From: Chloroflexota bacterium
GTDB taxonomy: Bacteria; Chloroflexota; Anaerolineae; Anaerolineales; Anaerolineaceae
DNA length: 63,735 nt
Assembly: GCA_029265085.1 (NCBI GenBank)
Contig: JAJUJY010000007.1
Coordinates: 1 to 63,735 of the forward strand
Reading direction: 5' to 3'
This document shows, piece by piece, positions 44,164 through 53,690 of the stretch. The translations under genes were made by a program, and so were the position numbers. The notes under the pieces are model-generated. The model searched no databases. It was not told the DNA's origin and saw only the letters and a program-made list of their open reading frames with translations. How positions within the stretch are numbered: the first letter of the stretch is position 1; each line of letters starts with the position of its first letter.

Positions 44164-46083
44164 TTAAAGCAGCAAGTTCCAGAAAATCATTTGCCAGAGT
44201 GCGGCAAAAGCCAGCAGTGTCAGCAAGGTATACCCCAGGCGCGCGCCGCCGCTCCAGTACCGCTTCCACCAGGCCAGCACAGTAAAGGCCAGCATCAGCA
44301 GCGCCAGCACACCCAGCCCCAGCGGAAATTGCATGAACTGGTTGAACCAATCCGGTATGTTAAAGAAGAAATCAGGCACGCCGTAAGCCGGGCTTGTCTG
44401 CAAAAACATGCCCAAAAATACAATCAAGAAAACCAGCAGACCCAATCCGAACAAACCGGCTGCCAGGCGGGCCAGCCGCGCACCCAGCGGGCGCGGCTCG
44501 CGTTTAGCCAGTGCGCGGAAGAAGGAAACCAGCCAGCCGGTCAGCGTGATCAGAAAGGCCAGCGCACTGCCGCCAAAAATCAGCCCCACAAGCGGTAAGG
44601 AACGGTACCAGGGCGCCTTGATAAAGACAAACGGCATCACCGGATAGATGTACACCTGCCCGTTTTCTTCTTTTAAGAGCAGTTTGTCGGCTGGTTGATC
44701 GGGGTTTTGCAGCAGGCCAGGCTCCACCTCCACATACTGGATGGTTTGCCCCATCGCGGTCACAGCCACGCGGTTCTCCCCAGTCACCGAAATGGTAAAC
44801 GGTGAAGTGATCGAGACAATTTTTTCCAACGTGGTAAAGTTAGAGCGCGCCAGGAAATAGCTGCCAGCGTACTTTGCGGCACGGGTTGAAAAATCCGCGG
44901 TTGGCTGCAGCGCGGGCGGCTCGCCCTGCGGGTAGTAGCGGTTCATAAACGCCTTTTCAAATCCGCTCACCGCAACTTCTCCGGATGCACTGTTGGTCGA
45001 AATAAACACACCCAGATTCTGCTCCGGCAGCAAAAACAACTTGGAATGGAACAGGATGGTATCGCCGCCGTGCGAGATGACGTACTGCCCATTAATCGTG
45101 TTCTCAAAAAAGCCGTGCGCCATGCCGCCCATGCGCGGATCGGGGGAATACAGCGGGGAGTGCATTTGCCGGGCAGTTTCCGCGCTCAAAATCCGGCCGT
45201 CACCATACTGGCCGTTCTGCAAGTGAGCGATCATAAATTTGGCCATATCCAGCCCGGAAGCAGACAACGATCCGGCCGGGTAGCCCACCAAAAACTCGAA
45301 ATCACCCTGGTAATACTGCCCGTTTGCATAGCGGTACGCCCTGGACATATCCTCAGCCAGGTTCTCCGGCAGCGGCTGGCGGAAGGTAGCCTGGGTCATG
45401 CCCAACGGCGCAAAGATATTCTGTTCGATGTAATCCAGGTACGGCATCCTGCTAACCCGCTCGACAATATACCCGGCCAGCGCCGTACCGTAATTGGAAT
45501 ACGCGCCAATTTCACCGGGCGGGAATACCCGCGCGGGAATATTCTGCTTAAGATAATCCTCCAGCGAAATCACCTCATCCGCATGCAGTTTAAACAACCC
45601 TTCCCCGCGATCCTCAAAACCGGGGGTGTGGGTCATCAAATGTTTCAATGTAATCGGCTGTTCAAAAGCAGGCGGAATCGTGAAATCCAGGTAGGTGTTG
45701 ATATCCTCGTCGAGCGAGAGCTTGCCCTGCTCCACCAACTGCATCACCGCCGTCCAGGTAAACAGCTTGGAAACCGAACCCGGGCGGAAGAGCGTAGCGG
45801 CAGGATCCACCGGCGTGCGCGCATCCAGATCGGAGTAGCCGTAGCCCTTTGCAAAGAAGACCTGCCCATCTTTGACCACCACAACCACTGCGCCAGCCAC
45901 GTGGTTGGCTTCCATCTCGGCGGCCATCACGCCGTCCACAAAGGCTTCCAGTTCAGCGGGATCTTGCGGCCCCAACGGGGAAGTTTGCGCCGCGGCAGGG
46001 GTAAAGGTCGCTGCCAGCAGCACGCTGATCAACAAAATTGAAATAATGCTTTTGGATAAAATTATTGAAGGCATCCTGTTCAT
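44164..46083 (-). CDS. Serine hydrolase of the beta-lactamase/class C family with C-terminal membrane segments
   Basis: A 639-residue protein with an N-terminal signal (about 1-33). SVSK at 103-106 gives Ser103 and Lys106, YSN at 195-197 gives the Tyr, and a late HGGD stands for the KTG-like box. These form the class C/esterase active site. After about residue 480 come four hydrophobic segments, so the catalytic domain is outside the cell and anchored to the membrane. Such proteins act as peptidases or esterases on wall or small substrates; the sequence does not tell which. It is convergent with the beta-helix gene. Confidence 0.8.
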   Translation of the reverse strand: MNRMPSIILSKSIISILLISVLLAATFTPAAAQTSPLGPQDPAELEAFVDGVMAAEMEANHVAGAVVVVVKDGQVFFAKGYGYSDLDARTPVDPAATLFRPGSVSKLFTWTAVMQLVEQGKLSLDEDINTYLDFTIPPAFEQPITLKHLMTHTPGFEDRGEGLFKLHADEVISLEDYLKQNIPARVFPPGEIGAYSNYGTALAGYIVERVSRMPYLDYIEQNIFAPLGMTQATFRQPLPENLAEDMSRAYRYANGQYYQGDFEFLVGYPAGSLSASGLDMAKFMIAHLQNGQYGDGRILSAETARQMHSPLYSPDPRMGGMAHGFFENTINGQYVISHGGDTILFHSKLFLLPEQNLGVFISTNSASGEVAVSGFEKAFMNRYYPQGEPPALQPTADFSTRAAKYAGSYFLARSNFTTLEKIVSITSPFTISVTGENRVAVTAMGQTIQYVEVEPGLLQNPDQPADKLLLKEENGQVYIYPVMPFVFIKAPWYRSLPLVGLIFGGSALAFLITLTGWLVSFFRALAKREPRPLGARLARLAAGLFGLGLLVFLIVFLGMFLQTSPAYGVPDFFFNIPDWFNQFMQFPLGLGVLALLMLAFTVLAWWKRYWSGGARLGYTLLTLLAFAALWQMIFWNLLL

Positions 46084-46179
46084 GATCCATACCCTTTCGA
46101 TATTAAGTTATACGCTTCGAAAGGATAAGAAGTTGCAGGAATGCCTGCTTATTCGACATTTAAAATACTGCACACCCAG

Positions 46180-46650
46180 CTATACCGCCTGCCTGCCCCA
46201 GGCGGCAGCGCGTTCCAGCTCACCCTCCTTGAGCGGGCCTTCGGTGCCGTCCACAAAAAATCCTGCCGGAGGTACAGCCTGTGTGCCGCCCTTCTTCACC
46301 AGTTGTTTGGCCATTGGCTCGGCGGCGTAACCAAACAGTTTGACCATAAAGGTCAAAAAGCCTGAATTCACCTCGTCCACTTTGGCACGGGTATCAAAAG
46401 CCGCCACGCGCAGCCCTTTCAGACTGCCGCCCGGAATCGCTTTGAGAAAGGCTTTGATATTAGGTGAAGGCTGAAAAGCCCGCGTTGGCGAACCAACCAG
46501 CAGCACATCCAGCCCCTTGAGCTGATCCGGCGTCACCTGGTCCACCTTTGCCACCCGGACTTCCCCCGCCGAACCCAGCGCTTCCCCAATCGCCAGGGCA
46601 ATTTTCTCGGTATTGCCAAAAAACGAATCGTATACCACCAGTGCTTTCAT
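46180..46650 (-). CDS. Flavodoxin-like protein
   Basis: The start at 46650 is chosen because GGGAGGG precedes it and the flavodoxin fold starts there; an in-frame ATG 41 codons upstream is not needed. The 156-residue protein has MKALVVYDSFFGNTEKIA, where the phosphate-binding loop S-x-F-G-N-T-E-K binds FMN, DVLLVGSPTRAFQPSPNI near 50-67, and GLRVAAFDTRAK near 81-92. It carries electrons or acts in redox regulation; the partner is unknown. The gene is divergent from ettA. Confidence 0.8.
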   Translation of the reverse strand: MKALVVYDSFFGNTEKIALAIGEALGSAGEVRVAKVDQVTPDQLKGLDVLLVGSPTRAFQPSPNIKAFLKAIPGGSLKGLRVAAFDTRAKVDEVNSGFLTFMVKLFGYAAEPMAKQLVKKGGTQAVPPAGFFVDGTEGPLKEGELERAAAWGRQAV

Positions 46651-46789
46651 TGAATATTCCCTCCCATTCCAAGTTCTTCCTATAAAAATTATAGGAGGTT
46701 GGCAAGGGTAAAACAAGACAAAAGAGGGTTCAGTCATTGATGATCTCCTTTTCCCTTCAAAAATCCGGTACAATTAGCCCATCTAAACT

Positions 46790-46813
46790 ATGAGCGAGAG
46801 GCGCAGCGGATGA
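46790..46813 (+). promoter_or_regulatory. Seven-codon upstream reading frame overlapping ettA
   Basis: ATG at 46790 opens MSERRSG and stops at TGA 46811-46813, which overlaps the ettA start (ATGA). A TACAAT box at 46769-46774 would place the transcript start just before it. Translational coupling is possible but not shown. Confidence 0.3.
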
Positions 46814-48492
46814 GTATTGAACCCAACAAGATCATCTATTCGATGATCGGCGTGAGTAAGTATTACGACAAGAAACCCATTATCAAGGACATTTACCTGT
46901 CCTATTTCTACGGCGCAAAAATCGGCGTCATTGGTCTGAACGGCTCCGGCAAATCCACATTGCTGCGCATCCTGGCCGGAGTTGATAAAGACTTCAACGG
47001 CGAAACCGTGCTGGCTCCCGGCCACACCATCGGCTTCCTGGAACAGGAACCGCTGGTTAATAATGAAAAGACCGTCCGCGAAGTGGTGGAAGAAGGCGCG
47101 CAGGAAGCGATTGACCTGCTGAAAGAGTTCAACGAGATCAGCGAACGCTTTGCCGAACCAATGAGCGATGATGAGATGAACAAGCTGATCGAGCGCCAGG
47201 GCGAGGTGCAGGAGAAGATCGATCACCTGGACGCCTGGGACCTGGACGCCCGCCTGGAAATGGCGATGGACGCGCTGCGCTGCCCGCCCGGTGACATGCC
47301 AGTACGGGTGCTTTCCGGCGGCGAGCGCCGCCGCGTGGCCCTCTGCCGCCTGCTGCTGAAAAAACCGGATATCCTGCTGCTGGACGAACCCACCAACCAC
47401 CTGGACGCTGAAACTGTGGCCTGGCTGGAGCGCCATCTGCAATCCTACCCCGGCACAGTGATCGCCGTGACGCACGACCGCTACTTCCTGGACAACGTGG
47501 CCGGCTGGATTTTGGAACTGGACCGCGGGCAGGGCATCCCCTGGAAGGGCAACTACTCCTCTTGGCTGGATCAGAAAAAGCAGCGCCTTGCAAAGGAAGA
47601 AAAATCCGAATCAGAGCGCATCAAGACCCTGGAACGCGAACTGGACTGGATCCGCATGTCCCCCAAGGGACGGCATGCCAAATCCAAGGCGCGCATCAGC
47701 GCTTATGAGAACCTGCTCGGCCAGGAGAACGAAAAGCTGGCCCGCGACCTGGAAATCTACATTCCGCCCGGTCCGCGCCTGGGCAACGTAGTCATTGAGG
47801 CCAACCAGGTCTGCAAAGGCTACGGCGAGCGCCTGCTGGTTGACAACATGACCTTTAATTTACCTCCCGGTGGCATCATCGGCATTATCGGTCCCAACGG
47901 CGCGGGCAAAACCACCCTTTTCCGCATGATTACCGGCCAGGAACAGCCCGACTCGGGCAGCTTCCGGCTGGGCGAAACGGTCAAACTGGCCTATGTGGAC
48001 CAATCGCGGGATGTGCTGGACCCGGAAAAGACCGTCTGGCAGATGATTTCCGGCGGCGAAGAGCTGATCAAAATGGGCAACCGCGAGGTCAATTCACGCG
48101 CCTATGTCTCGCGTTTCAACTTCACCGGCTCCGACCAACAGAAAAAGGTCGGCATGCTCTCCGGCGGCGAGCGCAACCGCGTGCACCTGGCGCGCATCCT
48201 CACCGAAGGCGCCAACGTCCTGCTGCTGGACGAACCGACCAATGATCTGGATGTGAATACCATGCGCGCGCTGGAAGAAGGCCTGGAAAACTTTGGCGGC
48301 TGCGTGCTGGTCATCAGCCACGACCGCTGGTTCCTGGACCGGCTGGCTACCCATATTCTGGCCTTTGAAGGCGACAGCAAAGTGGTCTTCTTTGACGGCA
48401 ACTATTCGCAATACGAAACCGACCGCCGCGCCCGCCTGGGCATCGACGCCGACCAGCCGCACCGCATCACCTACCGCCGGTTGACGCGCTAG
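46810..48492 (+). CDS. ettA: ABC-F translation factor EttA
   Basis: A 560-residue cytoplasmic protein with two ABC modules. Walker A GLNGSGKST at 42-50 and GPNGAGKTT in the second module; signatures LSGGERRRVALCRLLL and LSGGERNRVHLARIL; Walker B LLLDEPTNHLD and LLLDEPTNDLD. Between them the EttA-type linker includes KGNYSSWLDQKKQRLAKEE and SPKGRHAKSKARISAYE. Length matches EttA (about 555). It binds the ribosomal E site and gates the first peptide bonds according to the energy state. GAGAGG precedes the ATG. There are no membrane segments. Confidence 0.93.
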   Translation: MSIEPNKIIYSMIGVSKYYDKKPIIKDIYLSYFYGAKIGVIGLNGSGKSTLLRILAGVDKDFNGETVLAPGHTIGFLEQEPLVNNEKTVREVVEEGAQEAIDLLKEFNEISERFAEPMSDDEMNKLIERQGEVQEKIDHLDAWDLDARLEMAMDALRCPPGDMPVRVLSGGERRRVALCRLLLKKPDILLLDEPTNHLDAETVAWLERHLQSYPGTVIAVTHDRYFLDNVAGWILELDRGQGIPWKGNYSSWLDQKKQRLAKEEKSESERIKTLERELDWIRMSPKGRHAKSKARISAYENLLGQENEKLARDLEIYIPPGPRLGNVVIEANQVCKGYGERLLVDNMTFNLPPGGIIGIIGPNGAGKTTLFRMITGQEQPDSGSFRLGETVKLAYVDQSRDVLDPEKTVWQMISGGEELIKMGNREVNSRAYVSRFNFTGSDQQKKVGMLSGGERNRVHLARILTEGANVLLLDEPTNDLDVNTMRALEEGLENFGGCVLVISHDRWFLDRLATHILAFEGDSKVVFFDGNYSQYETDRRARLGIDADQPHRITYRRLTR

Positions 48493-48588
48493 TAACTGGT
48501 TTTAAGAAGATGGTTTTCTGAGTGCCTGACATCCATCAACTGAAATAAAAAGAGTGATTTTAAACAGTCGAGTGACTGGTAATTTTTT

Positions 48589-48640
48589 GGCAGCCTGGAA
48601 AAGCTTTCTCCAGGCTGCCTGTGCTATAATCCTCATCAGA
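48589..48640 (+). promoter_or_regulatory. LCP promoter with an 11-bp inverted repeat
   Basis: GGCAGCCTGGA (48589-48599) and TCCAGGCTGCC (48609-48619) form a perfect inverted repeat next to an extended -10 TGCTATAAT (TATAAT at 48625-48630). The ATG at 48641 is about 10 nt behind the -10, without a Shine-Dalgarno sequence, so the message is probably leaderless. The repeat covers the -35 area and could be an operator. Confidence 0.55.
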
Positions 48641-49852
48641 ATGGGGAATCATCTGCGGACTTATCTCGCGATTGCACTGCTCCTGGCTGCCGGGCTGCTG
48701 CTGGCAGCCTGTGCCACAGCGCCGGCTCCAGCCGAACCGACCGTCATTCCCACATTCTCGCCGGTTCCTACCCTTTCTGCTACCCCCAGTCCGGCCCCCC
48801 TGCGCACCCAGCGGTCAATTTACCCCACCCCACGCTATACTCCAATCACCCCCATTCCGGAACCGCTGGCTGGCATCGCTTTACCGGAAGACGTGCGTGT
48901 GCTGGTCCTGTTGGGGACCGACAGCATTACCCCTTTCAACGGCCGTACCGATGCGGTGACACTGGTCTTTTACCACCCCCGCCTGGGACGCGCCGCGCTG
49001 CTTCCAATACCTCCCGACCTGTTCGTTTATATCCCCGGTTACACCATGCAGCGGCTCAACACGGCCTACGCCATTGGCGAATACCGCCGCCTGGCCGACA
49101 CGCTGGAATATAACTTTGGCGTGCGCCCGGATGATTATGTGCTGGTCCACCTGGAAGATTTTGTGTATTTCATTGACGACCTGGGCGGGCTGGAAGTGAC
49201 CGTCACGCAGTTGGTGCATCCGATCTGCGGAGATATTCCCCCCGGCACCAACTTGCTCAGCGGCGACCAGGTGATGTGCTATATCCGCATCCGCGACGGT
49301 GCGGATGAACGCGACCGCGCCCTGCGCCAGCAAGATGTGCTGCGCCTGATCATCCAGCGTATGGTCAGCAGCGGCAACCTGACCCGCCTGCCAGACCTGT
49401 ATCAAACCTACCGCGGCTCGGTCAAGAGCAGCCTTTCCTTAGACGAAGTACTCAAACTGGTTCCCTTTGCATTGGGCCTGGGCGACCGCGACCACCTGGG
49501 TTTCTTCCAACTGAGTGGATCTGCGCTCGTTCCCTGGCAGCTCCCCGACGGCTTGAAAGCCGAGGTCTTTTTACCCAACCGCAAAGAGCTGTTAGCCAAC
49601 ATCCAGGACGCGATCAATTACGTCTTAACTCCAGCGCCTTTCTCAGAGATGATCTTGACCCTGGAATACGAGCTGACCATATCGCCAACCCCCACCAATA
49701 CGGGCACCCCCACACCAACCGGAACCGCCACAGCTACCTACCCGCCTACCTCCACCAGCCTGCCCAGCAGCACCCCCACCATCACCAGTACCCCCACACC
49801 AACTGGCTCGATCACTACCACCATCACGGTTACGCCGACGGTGACGCCGTAA
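48641..49852 (+). CDS. LytR-CpsA-Psr (LCP) family lipoprotein
   Basis: The start at 48641 is chosen because the lipoprotein signal (lipobox LLAAC, Cys24) starts there and the promoter lies just before. The 403-residue product has a Thr/Pro linker (about 25-70), then an LCP core (about 80-330): VRVLVLLGTDSITPFNGRTDAVTL, where a catalytic-loop Arg and Asp bind the polyprenyl-phosphate donor, AALLPIPPDLFVYIPGY, RLNTAYAIG, and later YIRIRDGADERDRALRQQ. LCP enzymes join wall polymers or glycans to peptidoglycan outside the membrane. The C-terminal 50 residues are a TPT-rich tail. Confidence 0.82.
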   Translation: MGNHLRTYLAIALLLAAGLLLAACATAPAPAEPTVIPTFSPVPTLSATPSPAPLRTQRSIYPTPRYTPITPIPEPLAGIALPEDVRVLVLLGTDSITPFNGRTDAVTLVFYHPRLGRAALLPIPPDLFVYIPGYTMQRLNTAYAIGEYRRLADTLEYNFGVRPDDYVLVHLEDFVYFIDDLGGLEVTVTQLVHPICGDIPPGTNLLSGDQVMCYIRIRDGADERDRALRQQDVLRLIIQRMVSSGNLTRLPDLYQTYRGSVKSSLSLDEVLKLVPFALGLGDRDHLGFFQLSGSALVPWQLPDGLKAEVFLPNRKELLANIQDAINYVLTPAPFSEMILTLEYELTISPTPTNTGTPTPTGTATATYPPTSTSLPSSTPTITSTPTPTGSITTTITVTPTVTP

Positions 49853-50007
49853 GCGGCAAAATGATGATGGAAAATATTTAATTTCTCATAAAACCCAATA
49901 AATCTGATCTTGCCGGTAGTCTTTCCCCTCAGCTTATGATAAACTAAACACACGGGGGATTCGTTCCCGCGGCTTTCAGTTGGGCCATCCAGTTTTTTGA
50001 GGTCAGG

Positions 50008-51918
50008 ATGAGACTCTGCAAAACCCTGCTAACAGCAGCCATCGTCCTCTCGATCCTTGGGGGATTCTGGGTAACCCTGGGGCGCTCAGGCACGCCTGTT
50101 CACGCCGAAGAAGAGACCGAAGCCTACAAGCGCAAAATCACACTCACGGTAAATTACACGGCGTACGAATGGTGGTTGGTTCGTTGGAAAGACAACGCCA
50201 TCACCTGCCGTTTCTTAATTGACCGCGAGGGGTTGCCCATCGAGGACGAGATCCGCACCTGGTGCGGTCCTGAGCTTGCCAATGAGTGGAAAGCCACTCA
50301 ACCTTGCAAGCTGACCGATCCGAGCCAGTCTGTGCAATCTTGCCCCGGCCTCTATGTCTATTCGTTCACCTCTTATCCAGCCCAAAAAGAAGTGGAAGTG
50401 GAGCTGCCGCTGCCCAGTGTGTATGTATCGATCACAGGCTGCTCACCGCAGCCGCCCAGCAACCGCTGCACTTCTGCACCCAATTTACTGCTGACCGGGG
50501 AAGAACCGCTGCCTAACGAGGCCGTGATCAGCATCCACGGCACGGTGGGCGGAGAACCATTTTCTTGCAGCGGAGAAAACTGCACCATTCCGCTCCGGCC
50601 TACGGGTGAACAGGGAACCACCGTGGAGTTTTGGGCAGACTCGTCCTTCGGTGATTCCAGTGAGCATTACACCGCCCTGGTGCGCGTGCTGGCGCAGGGC
50701 GATTTTATGTCTCCGGACGATCTTTCCGCTGACCCCACACTCTATTATGTAGATGTGCTCAGCAGCCAGTGGCGCGGCAGTGAAGCTGCCAGCTGCTCTG
50801 AAACCTGGCAGGCTTTTCCGGATGTGGGCGGCTCGCCGCCCTGGTTAAATACCCCAGACCAACCCGAGCAGCTTTATACCAACGTTTCATTATATTACCT
50901 GGCCGGCGTACTCATCTCCAACCAGCAAGTGGATGCCAGCGAATGCCCCAATGGCGGCCTGCAAGAACCGCTGGTGGCCAATGAGTGCGGTAAAGATAAA
51001 GCCAAACCGGCAATGGAAGATTGGCAAAACAAATTTGATGAAGAAATCCTGCGGGTTGCGCGCGACACCGGTGTGCCAGCCCAGCTATTAAAGAACATCT
51101 TTAGCCGGGAAAGCCAGTTCTGGCCTGGAATTTACCAGACCTACAAAGAAGCCGGGTTAGGCCAGCTCACGGAAAAGGGAGCCGATACGGTCTTATTATG
51201 GAACCCAAGCTTTTTTGACCAGTTCTGCCCTTTGGTGCTGCACCAGGAGCGCTGCGACCGCGGTTTTGGGAACCTGAGCACCGGCGAACAAAACATGCTG
51301 CGCGGCGGGTTGGTTGCCAAAGTAAATGCAAGCTGCCCGGACTGCCCGGCCGGAATTGATCTGACCCAGGCACAATTCAGTGTGCGCGTCTTTGCCGAGG
51401 GCTTGCTGGGCAATTGCGAACAGGTAAGCCGGGTTATCACCAACCTGACCGGCCAGCCCGCGGGAAGAATCAGCTCGTATAACGATTTATGGCGCTTCAC
51501 CCTGGTCAACTATAACGCCGGGCCGGGCTGCCTCTCCACAGCCGTCAAAGAATCCTATATGTCTGGTGAGGCCGTCAATTGGGATAATATTGCCCGCCGC
51601 TTAGACCCTGCCTGTGAAACTGCCATCGATTACGTGGAAGATATCAGCAAAACCAACAGCGGTGTTTTGCCGACACCCACCTCCTGGGTCTATCCGGGGC
51701 AAACCCTGCCAGCCGCAACGGTGATCGTGCCGCCAACCGCCACCCCCGGCCCAACACTTGCCGGTACCAGAACCCCCGGCCCATCCCCAACCCCTGGCAT
51801 CTTCACCCGCACACCCACTCCCGGCGGCTACCCTTACCCAGACCAGCCAACTGCCACAACCCCAGTCGGTTACCCGCCGCCAGGCGATACCACCACGCCC
51901 CCCAGTGGTTACCCGTAA
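50008..51918 (+). CDS. Secreted lytic transglycosylase-like protein with Pro/Thr tail
   Basis: A 636-residue protein with a signal peptide (about 1-33). Residues 40-330 form an unknown Cys-rich region. The SLT-type domain (about 345-520) has DEEILRVARDTGVPAQLLKNIFSRESQFWPG with the putative catalytic Glu368, then AGLGQLTEKGADTVLLWN, the GLGQ-type motif, and FTLVNYNAGPGCLSTA, the NYNAG motif. Together these are the three marks of family 1 lytic transglycosylases, which cleave peptidoglycan glycan strands. The long Thr/Pro/Gly/Tyr tail may span the wall. A role in wall turnover or in building a surface complex is likely. Confidence 0.78.
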   Translation: MRLCKTLLTAAIVLSILGGFWVTLGRSGTPVHAEEETEAYKRKITLTVNYTAYEWWLVRWKDNAITCRFLIDREGLPIEDEIRTWCGPELANEWKATQPCKLTDPSQSVQSCPGLYVYSFTSYPAQKEVEVELPLPSVYVSITGCSPQPPSNRCTSAPNLLLTGEEPLPNEAVISIHGTVGGEPFSCSGENCTIPLRPTGEQGTTVEFWADSSFGDSSEHYTALVRVLAQGDFMSPDDLSADPTLYYVDVLSSQWRGSEAASCSETWQAFPDVGGSPPWLNTPDQPEQLYTNVSLYYLAGVLISNQQVDASECPNGGLQEPLVANECGKDKAKPAMEDWQNKFDEEILRVARDTGVPAQLLKNIFSRESQFWPGIYQTYKEAGLGQLTEKGADTVLLWNPSFFDQFCPLVLHQERCDRGFGNLSTGEQNMLRGGLVAKVNASCPDCPAGIDLTQAQFSVRVFAEGLLGNCEQVSRVITNLTGQPAGRISSYNDLWRFTLVNYNAGPGCLSTAVKESYMSGEAVNWDNIARRLDPACETAIDYVEDISKTNSGVLPTPTSWVYPGQTLPAATVIVPPTATPGPTLAGTRTPGPSPTPGIFTRTPTPGGYPYPDQPTATTPVGYPPPGDTTTPPSGYP

Positions 51919-52013
51919 ACCCGCGCCACTGGATGCTGCTCAAAAGGTGTGACAAACGAAAATCAAACATCATGTAATTCTTACCAATCAGGTATAATTT
52001 AGTCAGGAGAAAC

Positions 52014-52655
52014 TTGACGATGTTTAACAGCCTGTTTCGTAAAGAAGAAGAAAACCGTGTGCGCAGCGAAGGCCGCTTGCCGCCCGGTCAATCTCTGACA
52101 GTGAAATTCCCGGTACTGCACTACGGCCCTGTACCAAACGTCAACCTGGAAACCTGGGATTTGCGTTTCTGGGGCGAGGTGGAAAAACCGCTCACGCTGA
52201 ATTGGGTTGAGTTTAACCAGCTCCCCAAAACCCGCATTACGATGGATTTGCACTGTGTCACCCGCTGGAGCAAGCTGGATACAATCTGGGAAGGGGTCTC
52301 CGTACGAACATTGTTAGAGCAAGGGCTGCTCAAACTGCTGCCCAGCGCAAAACACGTGATGCAGCATGCCGAATATGGGTACACCGTCAACCTGCCGCTG
52401 GAGGTAGTCCTGCAGGAAAATTTTCTACTGGCCACTCACTTTAACGGCGAACCAATATCACCGGACCACGGCTACCCGCTGCGCGGGGTAATTGGCGCTG
52501 TGCCTGACCGGGATGATTTAAAAGTACCCTACCTGTGGAAAGGCGCAAAATGGCTGCGCGGGTTGGAGTTTATGCCGCAAGACAAACTCGGTTTCTGGGA
52601 GCAGGCCGGTTATAACAATGAAGCGGATGCCTGGAAAGAACAGCGCTACGCCTGA
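52014..52655 (+). CDS. Sulfite-oxidase-like molybdopterin protein
   Basis: A 213-residue protein without a signal peptide. RFWGEVEKPLTLNWVEFNQLP is the typical entry, and TMDLHCVTRWSKLDTIWEGV carries Cys81, the molybdenum ligand of the sulfite oxidase fold. Further typical parts are EYGYTVNLPLE, PDHGYPLRGVIG and KGAKWLRGLEFM. The domain is the stand-alone catalytic core without heme or dimerization domain, as in MsrP/YedY-like proteins, but it lacks their Tat signal. The substrate is unknown. TTG at 52014 (AGGAGA at 5 bp) or ATG at 52020 could be the start. A TATAAT box lies at 51993-51998. Confidence 0.82.
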   Translation: MTMFNSLFRKEEENRVRSEGRLPPGQSLTVKFPVLHYGPVPNVNLETWDLRFWGEVEKPLTLNWVEFNQLPKTRITMDLHCVTRWSKLDTIWEGVSVRTLLEQGLLKLLPSAKHVMQHAEYGYTVNLPLEVVLQENFLLATHFNGEPISPDHGYPLRGVIGAVPDRDDLKVPYLWKGAKWLRGLEFMPQDKLGFWEQAGYNNEADAWKEQRYA

Positions 52656-52668
52656 AAATGACTCAATC

Positions 52669-52698
52669 AAAAAGCAGCCGGATCATGGGCTGCTTTTT
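52669..52698. terminator. Terminator between convergent genes
   Basis: AAAAAGCAGCC (52669-52679) pairs with GGCTGCTTTTT (52688-52698) around an 8-nt loop, with more T following. It serves the gene at 52014 and probably also the minus-strand LysM gene. Confidence 0.85.
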
Positions 52699-52721
52699 TT
52701 GTCAGGTAGATGAAGTGATGC

Positions 52722-53501
52722 TTACCGGCGGGTAATCAACCGCGCATAAATGGCCATGCCAACACCCGCAATAATCACCAGCCCGCCCAGGATTGCCAGG
52801 ATAGGTGAGCGGCCGCCTTCGGAAACCGGTGTAGGCTGCGCGCTGGAGCTGAGCTGCGCGCCAAAATCCAACGTGGATATATCACCGGCCTTGAGATCCA
52901 GCGAGTAATTCAACCGGGTGGTGGGGTTATGCCCTTCCGGAACCGCCATGCTGATGGTGTATTCACCTTCGGTCAAATCCTCGAAGCAGGTCGGCTTTTC
53001 CGCGCCTGTTGTAATACCGGTCAAAGACACCTTGCCGTCACGATCGGTGATGCTGATCGCACCGCCTACCATAGGTGTTTCGCCTTCTTCCAGCATGGCG
53101 TTTCCATTGATGTCGTTGAACAACAACACACAAATGGATCCTGTGCCATTAAAAGGGGTTGGAGTGGGCAGCAGGGGTGTAGGCGTTAAGGTCGGCCCGG
53201 AAGCGGTAGGCTCAGGGGCAACGGTTCCCAGCAGCAGATCGCGCCCTTCCACCAATACACAATCGGTGGTCAGGTTATTATTCAGGCGCAATTCATCCAT
53301 TGAGACTCCGGTCAGCAAAGAAACGCTGATACAGGTATCGCCTGCTTTTACTTTATATAAAATCCTGCCGTCCGGCAGCGCAGTAGGCGTATTATAAAAG
53401 ACTTGAGCCTGCGGACTGGCCGTGACCGGCATGACCAATCCCAGCGAGATCGCACATAAGGCAATAAGGACAATCAAAATGAAGATCTTGCTCATTCGCA
53501 T
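52722..53501 (-). CDS. LysM membrane protein with an SdrD-B-like domain
   Basis: A 259-residue protein. Signal or anchor at about 5-30. A LysM domain (about 47-91: ILYKVKAGDTCISVSLLTGVSMDEL, then LRLNNNL) binds peptidoglycan. After a TPT-rich linker comes a beta domain (about 120-215) with ICVLLFNDINGNAMLEEGE and ITDRDGKVSLTGITTG, close to SdrD-B-type domains. A C-terminal membrane segment (about 230-255) is followed by ARLITRR. So the protein sits in the membrane and holds the wall. It is convergent with the gene at 52014 and divergent from purA. Confidence 0.75.
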   Translation of the reverse strand: MRMSKIFILIVLIALCAISLGLVMPVTASPQAQVFYNTPTALPDGRILYKVKAGDTCISVSLLTGVSMDELRLNNNLTTDCVLVEGRDLLLGTVAPEPTASGPTLTPTPLLPTPTPFNGTGSICVLLFNDINGNAMLEEGETPMVGGAISITDRDGKVSLTGITTGAEKPTCFEDLTEGEYTISMAVPEGHNPTTRLNYSLDLKAGDISTLDFGAQLSSSAQPTPVSEGGRSPILAILGGLVIIAGVGMAIYARLITRR

Positions 53502-53616
53502 ATTTTCACCATTTGGAAAGATTATATCATTCTTTTGTTTATGACATTTTTCCTGAATTTAAGCACTCTATGCCCCTGCTCCGCTCAAAGGGATTAAATG
53601 CATAAGTTTGGCGGTG

Positions 53617-53622
53617 TATAAT
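53617..53622 (+). promoter_or_regulatory. -10 box of purA
   Basis: TATAAT at 53617-53622, 69 bp before the purA start. A clear -35 is not seen. Confidence 0.4.
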
Positions 53623-53690
53623 AATCTTGCACATATTGTTAATTAAAAAGAATAGCAGGTTCAATGGGGGGCTGCTGAGGAGGAAATTCC

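Noticed and set aside
45046..46041. 331-codon plus-strand frame
   Set aside because: It lies opposite the serine hydrolase gene, which has all active-site motifs.
46783..47475. 230-codon minus-strand frame
   Set aside because: It lies opposite ettA and reflects its codon bias.
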